DNA from: Casuarina equisetifolia
Lineage: Eukaryota; Streptophyta; Magnoliopsida; Fagales; Casuarinaceae
Assembly (NCBI GenBank): GCA_028551475.1
Contig: CM052361.1
Coordinates: forward strand, 4,905,501 to 4,969,500
Direction: 5' to 3'
DNA: 64,000 nucleotides
Part shown: positions 35,210 to 48,470 of the stretch, piece by piece
Layout of the letters: every line of letters begins with the position of its first letter
Numbering within the stretch: position 1 is the stretch's first letter
Notes under the pieces: generated by a model
The model's database searches: none
Told to the model about the DNA's origin: nothing
What the model saw: only the letters and a program-made list of their open reading frames with translations
Translations under genes and position numbers: made by a program

Positions 35210-37258
35210 TACTAATTAAATAACCCATTATAATAAAAAACAATTACACACGTAATTCTATAATCCAATACGGTATACTAGGAGTAGACCATCATGCGCC
35301 TGCTACTGGACCATACATAATCTATTTTAAATGACCAAAAATAAGTACTAAAAAGATGGGCTTAAAATTTTTGTCACTTAAGAAGATAGGCTTCATAGAA
35401 GATAAAAAGAAATATTAAAATCTTCTTCGTTGACCGGAACATACAGATACTCGCTCTTACAGAAATTCAGGCAGCCTTGAGAGCTATACTTGTATATGCT
35501 ACATCAGCCAACGAATCCACCAATACCCTCAGTTCCTGGTTCTACCCTCTATTTTATTTTATTTTATTTGGTTCTTACGAACTACGCCGTTGAATTCTTT
35601 TACAAAATAGTCAAAGTTGAATTTTCTAAGTCATGTGAAGTGTAAGTCTTTATTTATCTAATTTTTGCGAAACCCAAATAACAAAAGTGATATGATAGCT
35701 GTATTTGTTATATATATTTCTATCAACTCCTTAGCAACGTAGAATAATTTCCTATTGTTTATTTAACATCATTTCTCACCAAAATTGTCTCATCCAAACT
35801 ATCTTGTGCTAAGATAGAATCTAAGTTTTGATATTATATTAAAAAACTTGTTCTTTTTTTAAAAGTTAAATTATGAAGTAGATGGACATATTCATATTTA
35901 ATCATGTACAAACACTCATATCTTAATAATATGTGATTGAATTCTACATCACAACACGTCTTTCTACTATAATAGTTTGATACAAACTACTTCGTGGTCT
36001 TATTTTTTGTGTAAACTCTAGGCTTTATTAGATTTATAGGGGTGTTAAGGAAGAACTTAAGCTCTAATGTTATTAAGAAATATATTCCTATTATAAAATT
36101 TAGCTTTAATACCATGTTAAATTTTTATAAAAATTTATTATATTTAATTTAAAACCTTAAAATACTAAGAGAAGGAATTATCTCTTTATAAATTACTTTC
36201 TAAATTTTTATATTTACTACATGAAACTCAACAATACATGATAATTAACCTTAAAAAAAATTGTGCTATTAATTTTTTCTTTAGTATCATGATTGGACCT
36301 AAGCCCAAAGGTGTCCTTACTTAACAAATGGTCGGGCTTACTAGGAGATTGCAACATCCTCTTATTTGGACCATATTGATAAGAAAAAAGAACATGTATA
36401 AAAAATACTACGTATTTATCAATCTTTTTATTTTACGAAGTCTTAACAAGGAATTAATGGCCTACTCACTATTGCTATAAGTATCATTCCCTGGAGTGTT
36501 TCATAATAATTTTCTCATAGCATTCTCCTTTAAACTTTACTATATTGTTAAATTGCCCTAATCAAATAACCAAATATGGTGTCCAAAAAAACATAAAGGA
36601 GAAAATCAAACCCAGACTACACAAAACCGAGCATACGTGATGAATAGGTGACAATTACATGACCCAAATTAAATATTCAAAAAAATTTGTCTCTATTTGG
36701 ACTGTTTTGATAAGGAAATGAATGTCTATCAAAAATATTATTAATTGCAATGAGTATTATTACCCAAGGCGTTTAATAATGACCCAATTTGATGTTTGAT
36801 TCTAAGATTTTATCATCTCTGTTTATTTTTGATAAACCTTATACGAATTTCATAGCGTATAAGAATTATTTGTTCCATGCCCGCCCAGGATTGCAGGCTG
36901 CAACTCCAAGTCAACTACGTAACTTCTTCAGCTGTAAAAGATGGTGAGGAGAATCTTTTCACAATTGTTGTCCACGCAGGTGCGTCCTTTGTGGTCCATC
37001 TGTGGTCCGACTAAAGAAGAGATTGAAAATTCCTGACAATTTTCTCCAAAACATTTTTTATTAATTAGTGTTTTTGTGATGAAGTATTTTTTCTTTTTTT
37101 TGGAATGTTTTAGTTCTTAAATTATTTAAGCGAATTAAAGAGATTACTAGAACATGACAAACAAAGTCTGAAAGCATTCTTTTATCGAATGAAAGCAAGC
37201 TTTTCTTATTCTTCAATCCACAGCACACAGAACACGTCCTCTGCTTGCTTTTATGCTT
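35210..37258. other. AT-rich spacer, no gene seen
   Basis: Same spacer type as 3476-5480 in reverse orientation, with an ATTTT run at about 35546-35570. From 36038 onward it is the reverse complement of the end of the first piece. Confidence 0.6.
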
Positions 37259-38853
37259 TTAGATGCCACCAATGAGTCGATACCTCTCATCATCCTAGAA
37301 CTTGTAACATCCGTATCTCCAAGCCTTGTTGAATGCTAATGGACCCAGTACACCCCCAAAACCCACCAAATATCCAAACGCTAATGCCCATATAATACTA
37401 TTCCTTGTCCATCCAGCCCCCATTCTCGCCACTTCCATCATAGACACTTAGTACTGGCTTTGGGGATGTGTCATCTCCAGGGCAGGGTGTTGTAAGTGGA
37501 GGCCTACATAGGTCGTCATTACCAATGAAATCAAATTTGTTGAAGCTTTGCAATTGTGTATTGGTAGGAATTCTTAGGGAGGTTATTATAAGTTTAAATT
37601 ACTCAAGAATGAAAATTTGTCATGGTGTGAGATATTACACTTGTGATTGATTCCATGAAAAACCTAAAGACTTCAACTGTTTCATACCATTAAAATTGTT
37701 TGGAATATTACCGTGGAGATGATTGTTTAAAAGATTTAAAAAATTATAGCCAATAGAGATTGAAGATGTTTCTGTGATAGATTCTATTCAAAAAATAGCC
37801 GTCCCACTTACTGCTAAAAGTGTAGAATGGAAAAAAAAGGAATCAATTTGAACTCACATTCAAATTCAATCCATTTGAAGAGGCTACAAATGTTTTTAGC
37901 CTTATTAGCTTGCAAAGATACATTTCTTAAATAGTTCCATTCAGTATTTTGTTAGAGATGTCGAAATTTTTAAGATTCAGAAGATCTTCAAAACTTTCTG
38001 GAATTGTTTCATTTAGCTGATTATGAAAATTGGGAGAACAGTTTACCTACAGACATGAGAATTGGGCCAGAAATAGAGTTACCAAAGAGAAGTAATACCT
38101 TAAATGACGATAGTTTATCCATAGATATGGAGCTTGAACTAGAGAGAGTTATGTTCTAAATTGAGAACCGATAGATTTTGAGTCAGTTGATCAGGCAACG
38201 AACTTGAAATTTAGAATTATGCTCAATTGAACATATTGCATATGGAAGAAAAGAATAAATGCTCATAGGGGTAAAGTTCGCACTCCACAAATATAATTTT
38301 AATAGTTATCTAACAAGAAAATTATTTTCATAGTTATCACTCTTGAGATTGATATGTCATGGGATTTTAACATGAAAAATATAGATAATTAGTCAAGATC
38401 TTCCACGACCATGTTGAAACCTAGATATGTAATTTTTTAGGTATATTTTAAATTTTGAAAAAGACCAAAACAAATTTGAATATTATCATCTTCAAAAGCA
38501 TTTGAATTTAGATGCAAATAACGAAGATGATATCATTCTTATAAAGAAATTATTTCTAAATTCACCAATTCATAGGGTAAAATCTTCAAAAATATTATGC
38601 AGATATGGATGTCTAAGATTTAGTTGTACCACAATTTTAGCTAGGCAATCACAACTAATTCCTCTCCGTTTCCCACATTCTCTATCTTCGAAGTGGAAAA
38701 TAAATTTGAAAGGTCATTGATATATTGTTTGAAGCTCAAAGGGGCTTCACTTTCTTTTATTTGGCAAAAAGTACTTTGATTTGCTTGACAATTGACAAAG
38801 AATAGGTACCAAAGGACTACTAACACACTGATTGTATCCATAATCGTCCCCAT
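37259..38853 (-). pseudogene. Decayed LRR-RLP relic downstream of unit 4
   Basis: Identical in inverted form to 13005-14599: the ATG at 38853 (MGTIMDTISVLVVLWYLFFV), LRRNT-like sequence, broken LRR pieces, C-terminal LRR and LRRCT sequence near 37440-37600, and the family stop at 37259-37261. It has the same stops and deletions as its mate, so it is equally non-functional. Confidence 0.85.
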
Positions 38854-39840
38854 GACACAATGAAGAAACTTTTTTTTTCCTTGCTTAAGAACACAACGGT
38901 GAAGTTAATATGCGAATGATTTCTACTTTGGTATGGTTGCCTATAAGATGCAAGTCGGTAATCCAAGATGCTTTTTCTTCTGTCGCTCTTTTCTTTTCTT
39001 CTCGGCGTCGCATTTGTTTGCAATCATTCACAAATTTTTTTCACAGCCTACATATAGGCAACGAAAAGGTTGAGCAATCGTCATCAACCGTTCACAAAGC
39101 CTACCTATAAGCGATGAAAAAGTTGAGCATCTCTTTGGACAATTAAGGCATGAAATTGGCATAATACGCCGTAGATGACCAACCCCACGGTTTGATTCAA
39201 GAAGCAAAACCAACAATTTCCCTTTGTGCCAGAAATTAATGATGACTTGATGGATGAAACCACGAACAGAGGAAAGAGCAACAGGCCTTCCCCCAGAGGT
39301 AGCGTGGCAAGTACGCAACTCGTAGTTGCCCTATCTCATGCTTTCATCTACAGACTGCCATCAGCCACAGACTTTAATCTGACCTTCCTTACTAGCGTTC
39401 AAGATGAATTGTTGTAAATTACATAGCCAAAATAAATCAAGGAGTTTTTAATCCCTCAATAGATAAGCATAACAGGAGTTAAAAAGACACTGGTGTTCTC
39501 CTTCGAATCTTACAGAAATAAAATAAATTACAAAACCAAAAATATAAACAAAAGTAGGCTTCACGTGAGATATTGCAACCATATAATATGAGTCTGATAA
39601 TAACATGGAGAAAATGAATAAAAAGGAAATTGTTGTCCCACCCAGTAATATGAGCTTCATGGACAGTACAGAGAATGCCAAAATCTTTTTTGCTAAACCC
39701 AATACAAAGACACCCACAAGCACAAATAAAAACTTAGGTCACTATGGAAGACGCTTTATATTTGAATGAATGGAAGCTTTCTTTATTCTTCGATCTACCA
39801 CAAACAAAACAAATACTATGCTCTTAGCCAATTTGCGCTT
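38854..39840 (-). other. 3' flank of unit 4 RLP
   Basis: No gene seen. Inverted copy of 12018-13004. The minus-strand AATAAA is at 39782-39787, 54 bases past the RLP stop. Confidence 0.6.
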
Positions 39841-42827
39841 TTAGATGCCACCAAATAGTTGACACCTCACATCAACCCAAAACTTGTTGTATGCATATCT
39901 CCAAGCCTTGTTGAACACTAGTGGACCAATTATGCCCCAAAAACCCACCACAAATCCAAACGGTATGCCCATATAAAACCATTTCTTGTCCATCCAGCCA
40001 CCATTCTCGCCACCTTCATCATCAATGCTTGGTACTGGCTTTTGGGATGCATCATCTCTAGGGCAGGTAGATGTAAGTGGAGGCCCGCAAAGGTTTTGAT
40101 TACCAACAAAGCTAAGTCTACCAAAGGATTGAAGCTGGGTGCTGGTTGGAATTTTGCCCGAGAAGTCATTGTATGAAAAGTTAACATAATCCAAGAAAGT
40201 AAGAGTTGTCATACTCTGGGGTATTAAACCTGTAAGTTGATTCATTGAAACATCCAAAACCTCCAACTGCCTCATGGCACCGATCTTCTTTGGAATTCCT
40301 CCCTGGAGTTGATTGTTTGATAGATTCAAGAATCTTAGAAAAAGGAGATTGGTTAGTTCCTCAGGGATCTTTCCTGTTAAACTATTACCTGAGAGGTCCA
40401 AGCTTTTGACAAGCCTAAGAAGTCTCTGGCTATATTCATACTTTGCATTCTTCGTTACCAAGTATGCTTTTCCTTTCTCGGAGAAATTACCAATCGGAGA
40501 AGGTTCCCCCATCATGCCAGTAAAATTACCGAAGCAACGCGGAATGCTTCCTGAGAAGTTGTTTTGAGAGAGGTCCAATATTTGAAGAAAATGGAAGTCA
40601 CAAAACTCCTAGGAATATTGCCACCAAATTTGTTTGAGCGAAGCATGAGAAGGCCAAAGAGGGGCAAATGCTTTCCCAACCAAATGGGCAAGTCAAGGGA
40701 AAAGTTATTCTCACTAAGATCTAACATGTGCAAGGATGTGAGATTCCACAATGACCGCGGTAAGCTCCCAGAAAGACTATTTTTGTATAGGGATAATGAA
40801 AAAAGATTGGATAAAGTACACAGGGAGCTCGGTATACTTCCTGTCAAGTTATTATCCATCAATTGTAGCATTTCTAAACCAGAATAATTCATCCAACAAT
40901 TTGGAAGCTCTCCATATAACATATTTCCCGATAAATCAAGAAACCACATATAATTGATTTTATTCTTTTGTTCACAAAGGACAAGAGAAAGAGCCCCATG
41001 GAATAAGTTATCAGAAAGATCCAAGTATTCGATGGTAGGAGAGAAACGGGGGAGTGGGCCAGAGAAGTTGTTTGAATGAAGGCTAATCCAAGTATTTGAG
41101 GTTCCACAAGATAAACTTGGAATATTCCCATGAAGACGGTTATGAGAAAGCTCCAGATAAGTGAACTGGGAACAACGGCTCAAAAACCACGGAGGGATAA
41201 CATCTGAGATTCTTGAATTTGATAAATCTAAAATTAGAAGATCTTTCTGTGATTCAATCCATGCAGGAAATTGTGGCCCCACTTGCCAGGATTCCATATC
41301 TAACTCTTCAAGTTGAAAAGGAGGAATCCAATTTGATTGTACGGTTAAATTCAACTGATTTGAAGAGGCTAGAAACCGTTTCAGCCTTGTTAGGTTGGAA
41401 AAATGTACCTCTGAAACAGAGCCCTCCAGTGTATTGTTAGAGATGTCTAACTCTTCCAAATTTGAAAGATTTCCAAAACTTGTGGGAATCGATTCATTCA
41501 ACCGATTGCCTGACACATCTAATTGGCTTAATGAAGACAATTTACTAATGGAAATGGGAATCGGACCAGAAAGCAAGTTATGCTCTAGATTGAGAGAATA
41601 TAGTTGTCGAAATTCTCCCAACTGATTAGGCAAAGTACCTGAAATTGAATTAAAACTCAACTCTAACAACTCTAAACTTTTCACATAGCATGTGGAAGAA
41701 TTTCCAAGAAGTTCACACAACTTTCCTTCCATATTGTTTGAAGCAAGATCTAAAAAACGGAGATTACACAAATTTCCCAAGGAAATTGGAATTTTTCCGA
41801 GTGTATTGCCTGACAAATTAAGGTGACTTAGATGGGATAGGTAATTAATATCACTTGGAAGAGTACCAGTAATAAGGTTACTTGAAAGGTCAAGTTTTTC
41901 AAGATTAGTTAAATTATAAATTGAATGAGGTATAATGGAAAATGCATTAAAACCAAGATCTAAACTTTTGAGGCTAGACATGTTAAGGAAAGGAACTTGA
42001 TTGGGAAAAGTACTCGAACCAAGTTCATTGTTAAACAAATCAAGATAAATTAAATGGGAAAGACAACTAATATCGTTTGGAAGAAGTTGCTGAATAGAGT
42101 TAGATGAAAGATCAAGAATTTCAAGATTAGTTACATTGTGTAACCAATTAGGTACGATTCTAAAGTTGTTATAGGACAGATATGCATTTCTAAGAGCAGG
42201 GAAATGAAAGAAAACTTGAACTGAAATAGGAATAAAAGTGGAACTCAAATCAAGTGTAACCAATGATGTAGATGTGGTCTGAAAAGGGTTTGATATCTCG
42301 CTAAGATTAATCCCTTTCAAGCTCAAGGTTTCTAATGAAGAAAGATTAGATAACCATTTAAGACTATTAGCTCTCAAATTAGGAAAAGCAAAAGTCAAAT
42401 TAAGATATTTTAAATTTTGGAAAGAACCTAAAACACTTGGAATATGATGATCTTCAAAATTATTGAAACTTAGATCAAAATATTGAAGATGATCTAATTC
42501 TTTTAAAGAATCATTTATATATCCACCTAAATTGAATGTTGAGCAATCCATTATATAATCAATACAAGGATTTGTGAGGTTTAGTTTGATAACATGTCCA
42601 GTTATGTTATCACAACTAATGCCTCTCCATGTACAACATTCATTACCCGTCCAAGATGAAAGCTTACTTGAAGGGTCTTTGACATGTTGTTTGAAGGTTA
42701 AAAGGGTTTTTTTCTCTTTTTCTCTACAAAGGACAACTGGACTGCCATGACAATTGACATAGCAAGTTGCTGAAAAGAAAACATACCAGTGAAAAAGTAC
42801 TATCAAAACAATGGTCTTCCAATCCAT
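39841..42827 (-). CDS. LRR receptor-like protein, unit 4, one frameshift, three extra LRRs
   Basis: Intronless RLP. The ATG at 42827 begins the signal peptide (MDWKTIVLIVLFHWYVFFSA), followed by LRRNT (CREKEKKTLLTFKQH, CCTWRGISC), LRRs, island, four LRRs, NLCGPPLTSTC, TM (GIPFGFVVGFWGIIG) and tail to QLFGGI at 39841. The first frame ends at 40512. One base is missing at about 40608 (CTCCTAGG where the 53042 gene has CTCCCTAGG), after which the C-terminus continues in another frame. Without the deletion the length would be about 995 aa, 73 more than unit 2. The extra stretch holds three LRRs (SIQQLLPNDISCLSHL through HSIYNLTNLEKLD) that resemble unit 3. The 5' part is nearly the same as unit 5 and the 3' part is identical to unit 2. 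As written it would be a secreted LRR protein without an anchor. Confidence 0.85.
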
Positions 42828-42941
42828 AGCCCTTCCGTGTGACACAAAGTAGAAGTATTTTTCCCTCTTTCTCTTTTTCAAGCGACACAATGGAGAACTA
42901 AGTATTACAGAAATGGGTTGTACGCTCTAGTTAGGCGGCAA

Positions 42942-42953
42942 CCTATATATAGG
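42942..42953 (-). promoter_or_regulatory. TATA-box candidate of unit 4 RLP
   Basis: CCTATATATAGG lies 115 bp upstream of the ATG at 42827. The surrounding upstream region is almost identical to that of the unit 5 gene. Confidence 0.6.
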
Positions 42954-44230
42954 AGACGAAAAGGTTGGAAGCATGAATGTGGGTTATCAAAACATTGATA
43001 GATATCTTTTGACCATTCTGCTCTCTTGTTTCTATCCTCAGTACTTTTTTTCAACCGTTCACGCGCACTTTCTACAATGAAAAGATTTTCGCTTGTGAAA
43101 ACACATGATCCACCGGTCCAACTGCCTTGTCCAAAGACCAAAATTAAGCATACCCAGTTGTATTAGAAACCGATGGCGACATAAATATTATGACTTCTAC
43201 AAGCGGCAATGTTGTTACATCAATTGTCGTTGCGGTAGATGAGAAGCTCTCAAAAATCACACTCCTTAGTACTGTAAAGCCATCCTGTACTTTGATCCGA
43301 GACTCAAATCGACGACCCCCTTTGTATCAGAAATGTGATGGTGACATAGTGGCCCCCCCAAGGAGCATCGAGGTTGTTATGTTGATTGATTATCATAGTG
43401 GAAGACGAAGACCTCTCTAAAATTCACATTTCTCTGTATTATAAAGCTATCCTTTTGTGGAAAAAGGGATACCCATCATTCCTCGGGGACTAGAAAATGA
43501 TGGTAAATGAACACCTTAAGATCAGCCATGACTTCCTTTGAGATAAGCATCTCGCTAGTGTTCAACTAAACAACCATAATACGGAATTGTAAGTACTTCG
43601 ATAAGATAAGCTTCACCGGCGTAAGAGAATCCACTCCTCTGAACCTATTGCAACGGAGAAGATGGTGTCACCATGTAATTAATTATGAAATTATTATTCC
43701 TTAATAAGATAATCTCAACACAGAATGAAAAGGGAATACCAAGATCTTTGTTTGTTGGACTGAAGATACAGGCTCTCCCGTTCAAAGAAGTCAAGTCCAC
43801 CCCACGCGGCAGCGTGGAAGATCGTGGAAGGCTCAGCACATTAATGCCACGTCCTGCACGTTGCTCAAAGACTTGAAGTAAACGACCTCCTTTAGGCCTA
43901 GAAATTGTAGTGCTTAAAACAAAGTCCAGCCCTCCCCACACGGCATAGCCGAAGACTAAGCGCAGTAATGTCCCCTCCTACACTTTGATCAGAAGACTCA
44001 AGTCAACAGCCACACTGCATTAGAAAATTGATGGTGACTTAGTGGCCTCCCCAAGTAATATCGTGGCTATTACATCGACTGTCGTTGTGGAAGATGAAGA
44101 TCTCTCAACGATTCACACACCTTTTGCGATCGGCCATAGATTCCTTTGAGATAACCTGCTCAAAAGTCCTTAATTTCAAGGGAGTTAGAAAATCTTAGTA
44201 TTCCTCATTAAACCTCAGTATATCGTTAAA
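42954..44230 (-). repeat. RLP upstream block and spacer modules, near-copy of 55928-57207
   Basis: Offset of 12974-12977 bp to the unit 5 upstream region, with very few differences (for example one base near 43020 and one base of indel near 43318). Minus-strand module cores lie near 43839 and 43964. Small open frames here are shared with the copy only because the DNA is nearly identical. Confidence 0.8.
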
Positions 44231-44253
44231 TTGTTCTAAAGAAATAACCAAAC

Positions 44254-44394
44254 ATGGTGTCTAGGAAAATACTTGGAAATGGTAATTACAGTGGAAAAAC
44301 TTCTCCCGGAAAACGTAACAGCGGCCGAAAAACGGCAGAAGGTACGAGACAAAGCTTTAAAAAAAAAAAATGCCATATTTTTCATTGTGTATAA
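44254..44394 (+). CDS. Short basic ORF of unknown function, copy c (46 aa)
   Basis: ATG at 44254 reads MVSRKILGNGNYSGKTSPGK, then RNSGRKTAEG and, through an A run, to a stop at 44392-44394. The donor-like site is AGAAGGTACGAG here, weaker than the GTAAGAG of other copies. It lies antisense to the RLPs, 1.4 kb upstream of unit 4. Conserved frame, unknown role; it could be a first exon or a repeat with a chance frame. Confidence 0.3.
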   Translation: MVSRKILGNGNYSGKTSPGKRNSGRKTAEGTRQSFKKKKCHIFHCV

Positions 44395-47300
44395 TTACCA
44401 ATTAAATAATCCATTATACAAAACAATTACACACGTAATTCTATAATCCTATACTTTATAGTAGGAGTAGGACCATCATGCGCCTGCTACTCAAGTGGAC
44501 GTTTGCACTCGTATGTTTGGATTGAGTGACACACAGCGCTTGCCGCGCGGGCAGGGTCGTGCCTCTCAACAAAAACAAAACAGAGACGATCAAACGAGGA
44601 CTCCGCATAATCTATTTTAACTAGAACTTTTGGAGATCTTTCTACCACATATTACACGCAAGGCAATCGAACTCACGAAACTTTAGTAGTTCAAGAACTT
44701 TAACGAGCCAAAATTTAGTAATCCAAAAAGTTATAAATCATCATAAATTGGAATGACCTATTGGGTGTCCTTCAACTCCATAGAAATTAGATTACATTTG
44801 ATCTTAGAATTAAAACAAATATTAATGATTAATTCAAAATAAATGTTCCTTTTAACTAATGGGTCATCAATTTTCAAATTAAAAATTATTTTTGAATTGA
44901 AAATCAATATGAATCAAAGCAACTTATGTAGAAAATACATCAACATGAGCTACATGTTATTACAAGTAATTTGTTAAGGAGGATAACAAGGACATTTAAA
45001 CTTGCATGATGATTGACACACAAAATAGTTAAATAAGTGGTACCAATACAAAATGACTACTAAAACAATGGTCTTCTTATCTACAGTTTGGGTCACGACT
45101 AAAAGGAAAAATTCTATATTTTTTCTTTGCAAAGTGATTCAATGGAGAACTGTATTACACCAATATGATATATTAAGAGCATTGTATTCATTATCATATG
45201 TTTTGCCAATTAGTCCTTTTTGCCCTTAAAATTGACAATGGCTTAATAGCCCAAGGCGCAAACACTTTCATGGACATTAGACATTAGACATTTCTTAGCC
45301 TCATAGTAGTGAAAGATCATGAGAATTGGATGCCTTATCCCATTTCTTGGTCATAAATTGAGGGTGACTCAAGAGCCTAGGCTACACAGAGTCAAGGCCA
45401 ATGGACCTCCCGAAACAGCAATGTCACTATCATTATTATAGATTAAGAGAGATTGGGTGTAAATTCCCAACTTCTAGTGCAAAGAGCCAAATTAACTGTT
45501 ACAACGGGGACGGAATCATCCAAAAGCTTTAAACAAAGTCAAGCCCTCTCCACGCGGCAGAGAAGTGAGAGCTGTGGAAGACTAGGCGCATTAATGCCCC
45601 GTCCTGCACTTTGATCCGAGACTCAAGTCAACAACCCCCTTTGTATCAGAAATTTGATGGTGACATGGTGGCCTCCCCAAGGAGCATCGTGGTTGTTACG
45701 TTGATTGATTGTCGTTGTGGACGACTAAGAGCTTCCACTTTTTGCGGTCAACCTATCCATTTGTAGATTAAGTCATAAGACGACTCAACCATCGAAAAGA
45801 TTTGGTCCTATGACCGAAGCCCATCTTCCCCTTTTGCACTAGTAAAGTGGGTTATGAAAACATTAATTTACTTGAGACTTCTTCTCTATTGTTTCTACCC
45901 TTGTACTTGCTTTCAACCGTTCACACGCACTTTCTACCATTGGACAGATTTGCGCTTGTAGGAAAAAACAGGATCGAGCATAGCGAATTCTATTAGAAAG
46001 TGATGGTGACTTAATTTTTAGTCGTGGAAGATTTTTAAATGCCGTGTTCCGCACTCCGCTCCAAAGACTCAAATCATTGCAGCAGAAATTTGTTACAGAC
46101 GACCCTGTTCCACGGCTTGGTCCAAAGACTTCCATCACCTCTCTATGGACTGGAAAATGAGGGCTATGCCGAAAAATGTGTTGTTTAGCAACGGGCCCTC
46201 ACTAGGGCGCAGCCTGGCAAGCACGTAAACATTGTATCTATGAAACCGAGATCAGTCATGGAATTTCGTTGTGCTGAGCTTCTCAGTTATGTTCAACAGG
46301 GAGAGTTGTTCATAACTATACAACCAAAATAAACTAGGAATTTTAAGTCCTTCGATAACAACGATACCTAACACTAGCATACTTGTATGAATGAAATAAA
46401 TAAGCATTTTGTGTCGAAAAGACAAGTATTTAATATATATTATAAATTAATTTGTAATAGATTCTATTTAAATTAAGAAAAAAAACACGGCCACTTTTTG
46501 TACAGATAGGGATTTTCTGTATAGCAAAAACAAGGTTAAGAAAATTTAGAAGTCGTAATATTTTTTCTACAAAGCAAAATACGTTTGTTCCTTTGTGGAC
46601 CATCTTCGACTTCTCTTGACTTTATATATGGAATTGTTGCCATACTTGTCACGATTATCTTGCAATATGTATGAAACTGAAACTCAAATTAAAGCTGAAC
46701 AATGGTGTAAATTTGATTTAAAATTTTTTTAATCATATTCATATATAAGGTTTTTATCAAACAAAGATTAATAACCCATGGTGGAAATATGATATGAAAA
46801 TAGTTAGATACTAAGCCAAAATTAGTCATATCCATATATAAATTTTTTTAAAATGAAAATTTGGACAACCATTAAAATATTTCCGTGTTTCAATTCAAAA
46901 TTAAATAAGATAAACCAAAATGCTTCAAATTTCGAGAAGCACAAAAAAAAAAATGGAATATGAGTATCTTTAAAATCATTTCAACTTAGATCTAGTGATG
47001 AAAATAGTATAAATTTCCTAAGGAAATAAATTATAAATCTAACAAACTTCAATTCAAAAATTATAGTGGATTTTTGTAAATCAATATAATAGAATATGTC
47101 TTAGTATACAATATTTTTTCTTGTCCAAGATGAGTATCAAATTAGAAAATCTTTGATATATTCTTCAAAGATTAGGAATGATAATTAACGTAAATGATAG
47201 TTGAATAATATGTACCATAGAAAAAGACTATCAAAACAGTGATCTTCCTATACATAGCTCTTTTCATGATCCAAATAAAAACTTTCATATTTTTTCTTTG

Positions 47301-47840
47301 CCAAGTGCCTCAACAGATAATTTAGTATTACACAATGTGACATGCCAAGAACATTGTATTTATCCTCCTATGCTTTACTCCAAAGAGACTGAAACTAATC
47401 ATTCCTTTCTACACTTAAAATTGATAGTGATTTAATAGCCCAAGGCACAAACACTTCCACGTGCATTGGACGTTTCTTAGACTCATAGTGCTGTCACATC
47501 TAGATGCCATTATTTGGTCCAAAGTTCAGAACCAACCATCACCTTTTTGTACGTCAAATTAAGGGTGACTAAAAAGCCAAATCCACACAACAACGCGCCC
47601 CGTCCCCCACCCCAACCTAAACAGCAACATGACTATGGCTATGACAGATTAAGAGAGATTGATGAAACATCCCATTCCTTGGTGCGAAGACCCAAATCAA
47701 TCACCCAATCTTTAAAACAAAGTCAAGGCCTCCCCACACGGCATAGCTGTGGAAGACTAAGGGCATTAATGCCCCGTTTGACACTCTAATTTGAGGACTC
47801 AAATTAATGACCCCCGTCTTATCCGAAATTTGATGGTGAA
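44395..47840. repeat. Long spacer: GC-richer block, AT-rich DNA and modules
   Basis: 44395-44620 is the rest of the GC-richer block. 44620-45480 parallels 25770-26760. Module copies occur at about 45500-45730 and 47640-47830, with cores near 45588 and 47763. 45850-46300 carries RLP-upstream-like fragments. 46300-47450 is AT-rich and parallels about 7440-8400 inverted. No gene supported. Confidence 0.55.
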
Positions 47841-47844
47841 TATA

Positions 47845-48195
47845 TACATATTCCAACTAGATTCACCAGCAAGATCTTGCCCAAACACGCAACTCTAGGC
47901 CACAATTCACACCAACACATAACCCTGCTAACAGGAAATCAATTGACAACGTAGAAAATTTTAGCAATTTTATATCAAATCACAAATTTTCCATACAACT
48001 TTTTAAAAAACAGAGGATCAATTTATAGTAAACAGGAGTTCAAAAACAAGTCATAAAGGCAAATGATCAAAACCTCCTAGTTTTTCTCCGCTGGTTGATG
48101 AAAATGAAAAGAAATTCCGAGAAAAGAAGGAGAACCAAGGAAATCAAAAAAGTGGTGATCACCCACAACGCACTAACAACCCGTCATTAAACACA
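47845..48195 (+). repeat. Dispersed repeat, about 350 bp (copy 1)
   Basis: Shares GATTCACCAGCAAGATCTTG and CAAATGATCAAAACCTCCTA-type landmarks with 59067-59445 in the same orientation, with small indels. No ORF. It could be part of a retroelement or a gene remnant, and directly precedes a plus-strand RLP relic here. Confidence 0.65.
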
Positions 48196-48244
48196 TAAAA
48201 ATAGCACAAGTCTGTTAGAGATCATCGAGGGTGGACCCACGATT

Positions 48245-48470
48245 CCCTGCACGCCTTCAATCACAGAAAGATCTTCGAGTTCCGAACACATCTAATGGTA
48301 GCATTTCAGGCCTGATCCCTTCTTCCATTTGCGGCCTCCATCCCCTGCTCTCACAACCAGACTCGTGGAAATATTCCAAGCTCATCATGTGGAAAGTTGG
48401 TCCACCCTGATTCAAAAAGCTTCTCTGGATCGATCCCAGAGAAATTTTGGAGTAGAATGTTACTGAGTTT
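48245..48470 (+). pseudogene. Decayed LRR-RLP fragment in opposite orientation to its neighbours
   Basis: Read on the plus strand, the sequence aligns with the segment of the intact gene encoding WIESQKDLQELDLSNSRISD through the HNRLRGNIPGLSCG and SNNFSGPLP repeats. Visible pieces are TCACAGAAAGATCTTCGAG, GTGGAAATATTCCAAGCTC and TTCAAAAAGCTTCTCTGG. No open frame remains. It is the only plus-strand RLP sequence seen in the middle piece, so it marks a separate inversion or insertion. Confidence 0.65.

Larger units (their letters stand above)
36038..41388 (-). repeat. Inverted-repeat arm B, mate of 10470-15820
   Basis: Mirror of arm A, with coordinates summing to 51858. It covers the spacer, the RLP relic at 37259-38853, the 3' flank and the 3' half of the unit 4 RLP. 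No difference from arm A was noticed. Confidence 0.9.

Noticed and set aside
10470..41388. Genuine long inverted repeat or cruciform-forming palindrome
   Set aside because: Identity ends exactly at an N gap and the whole first piece is collinear with the middle piece, so an assembly or haplotype cause is preferred until reads show otherwise.
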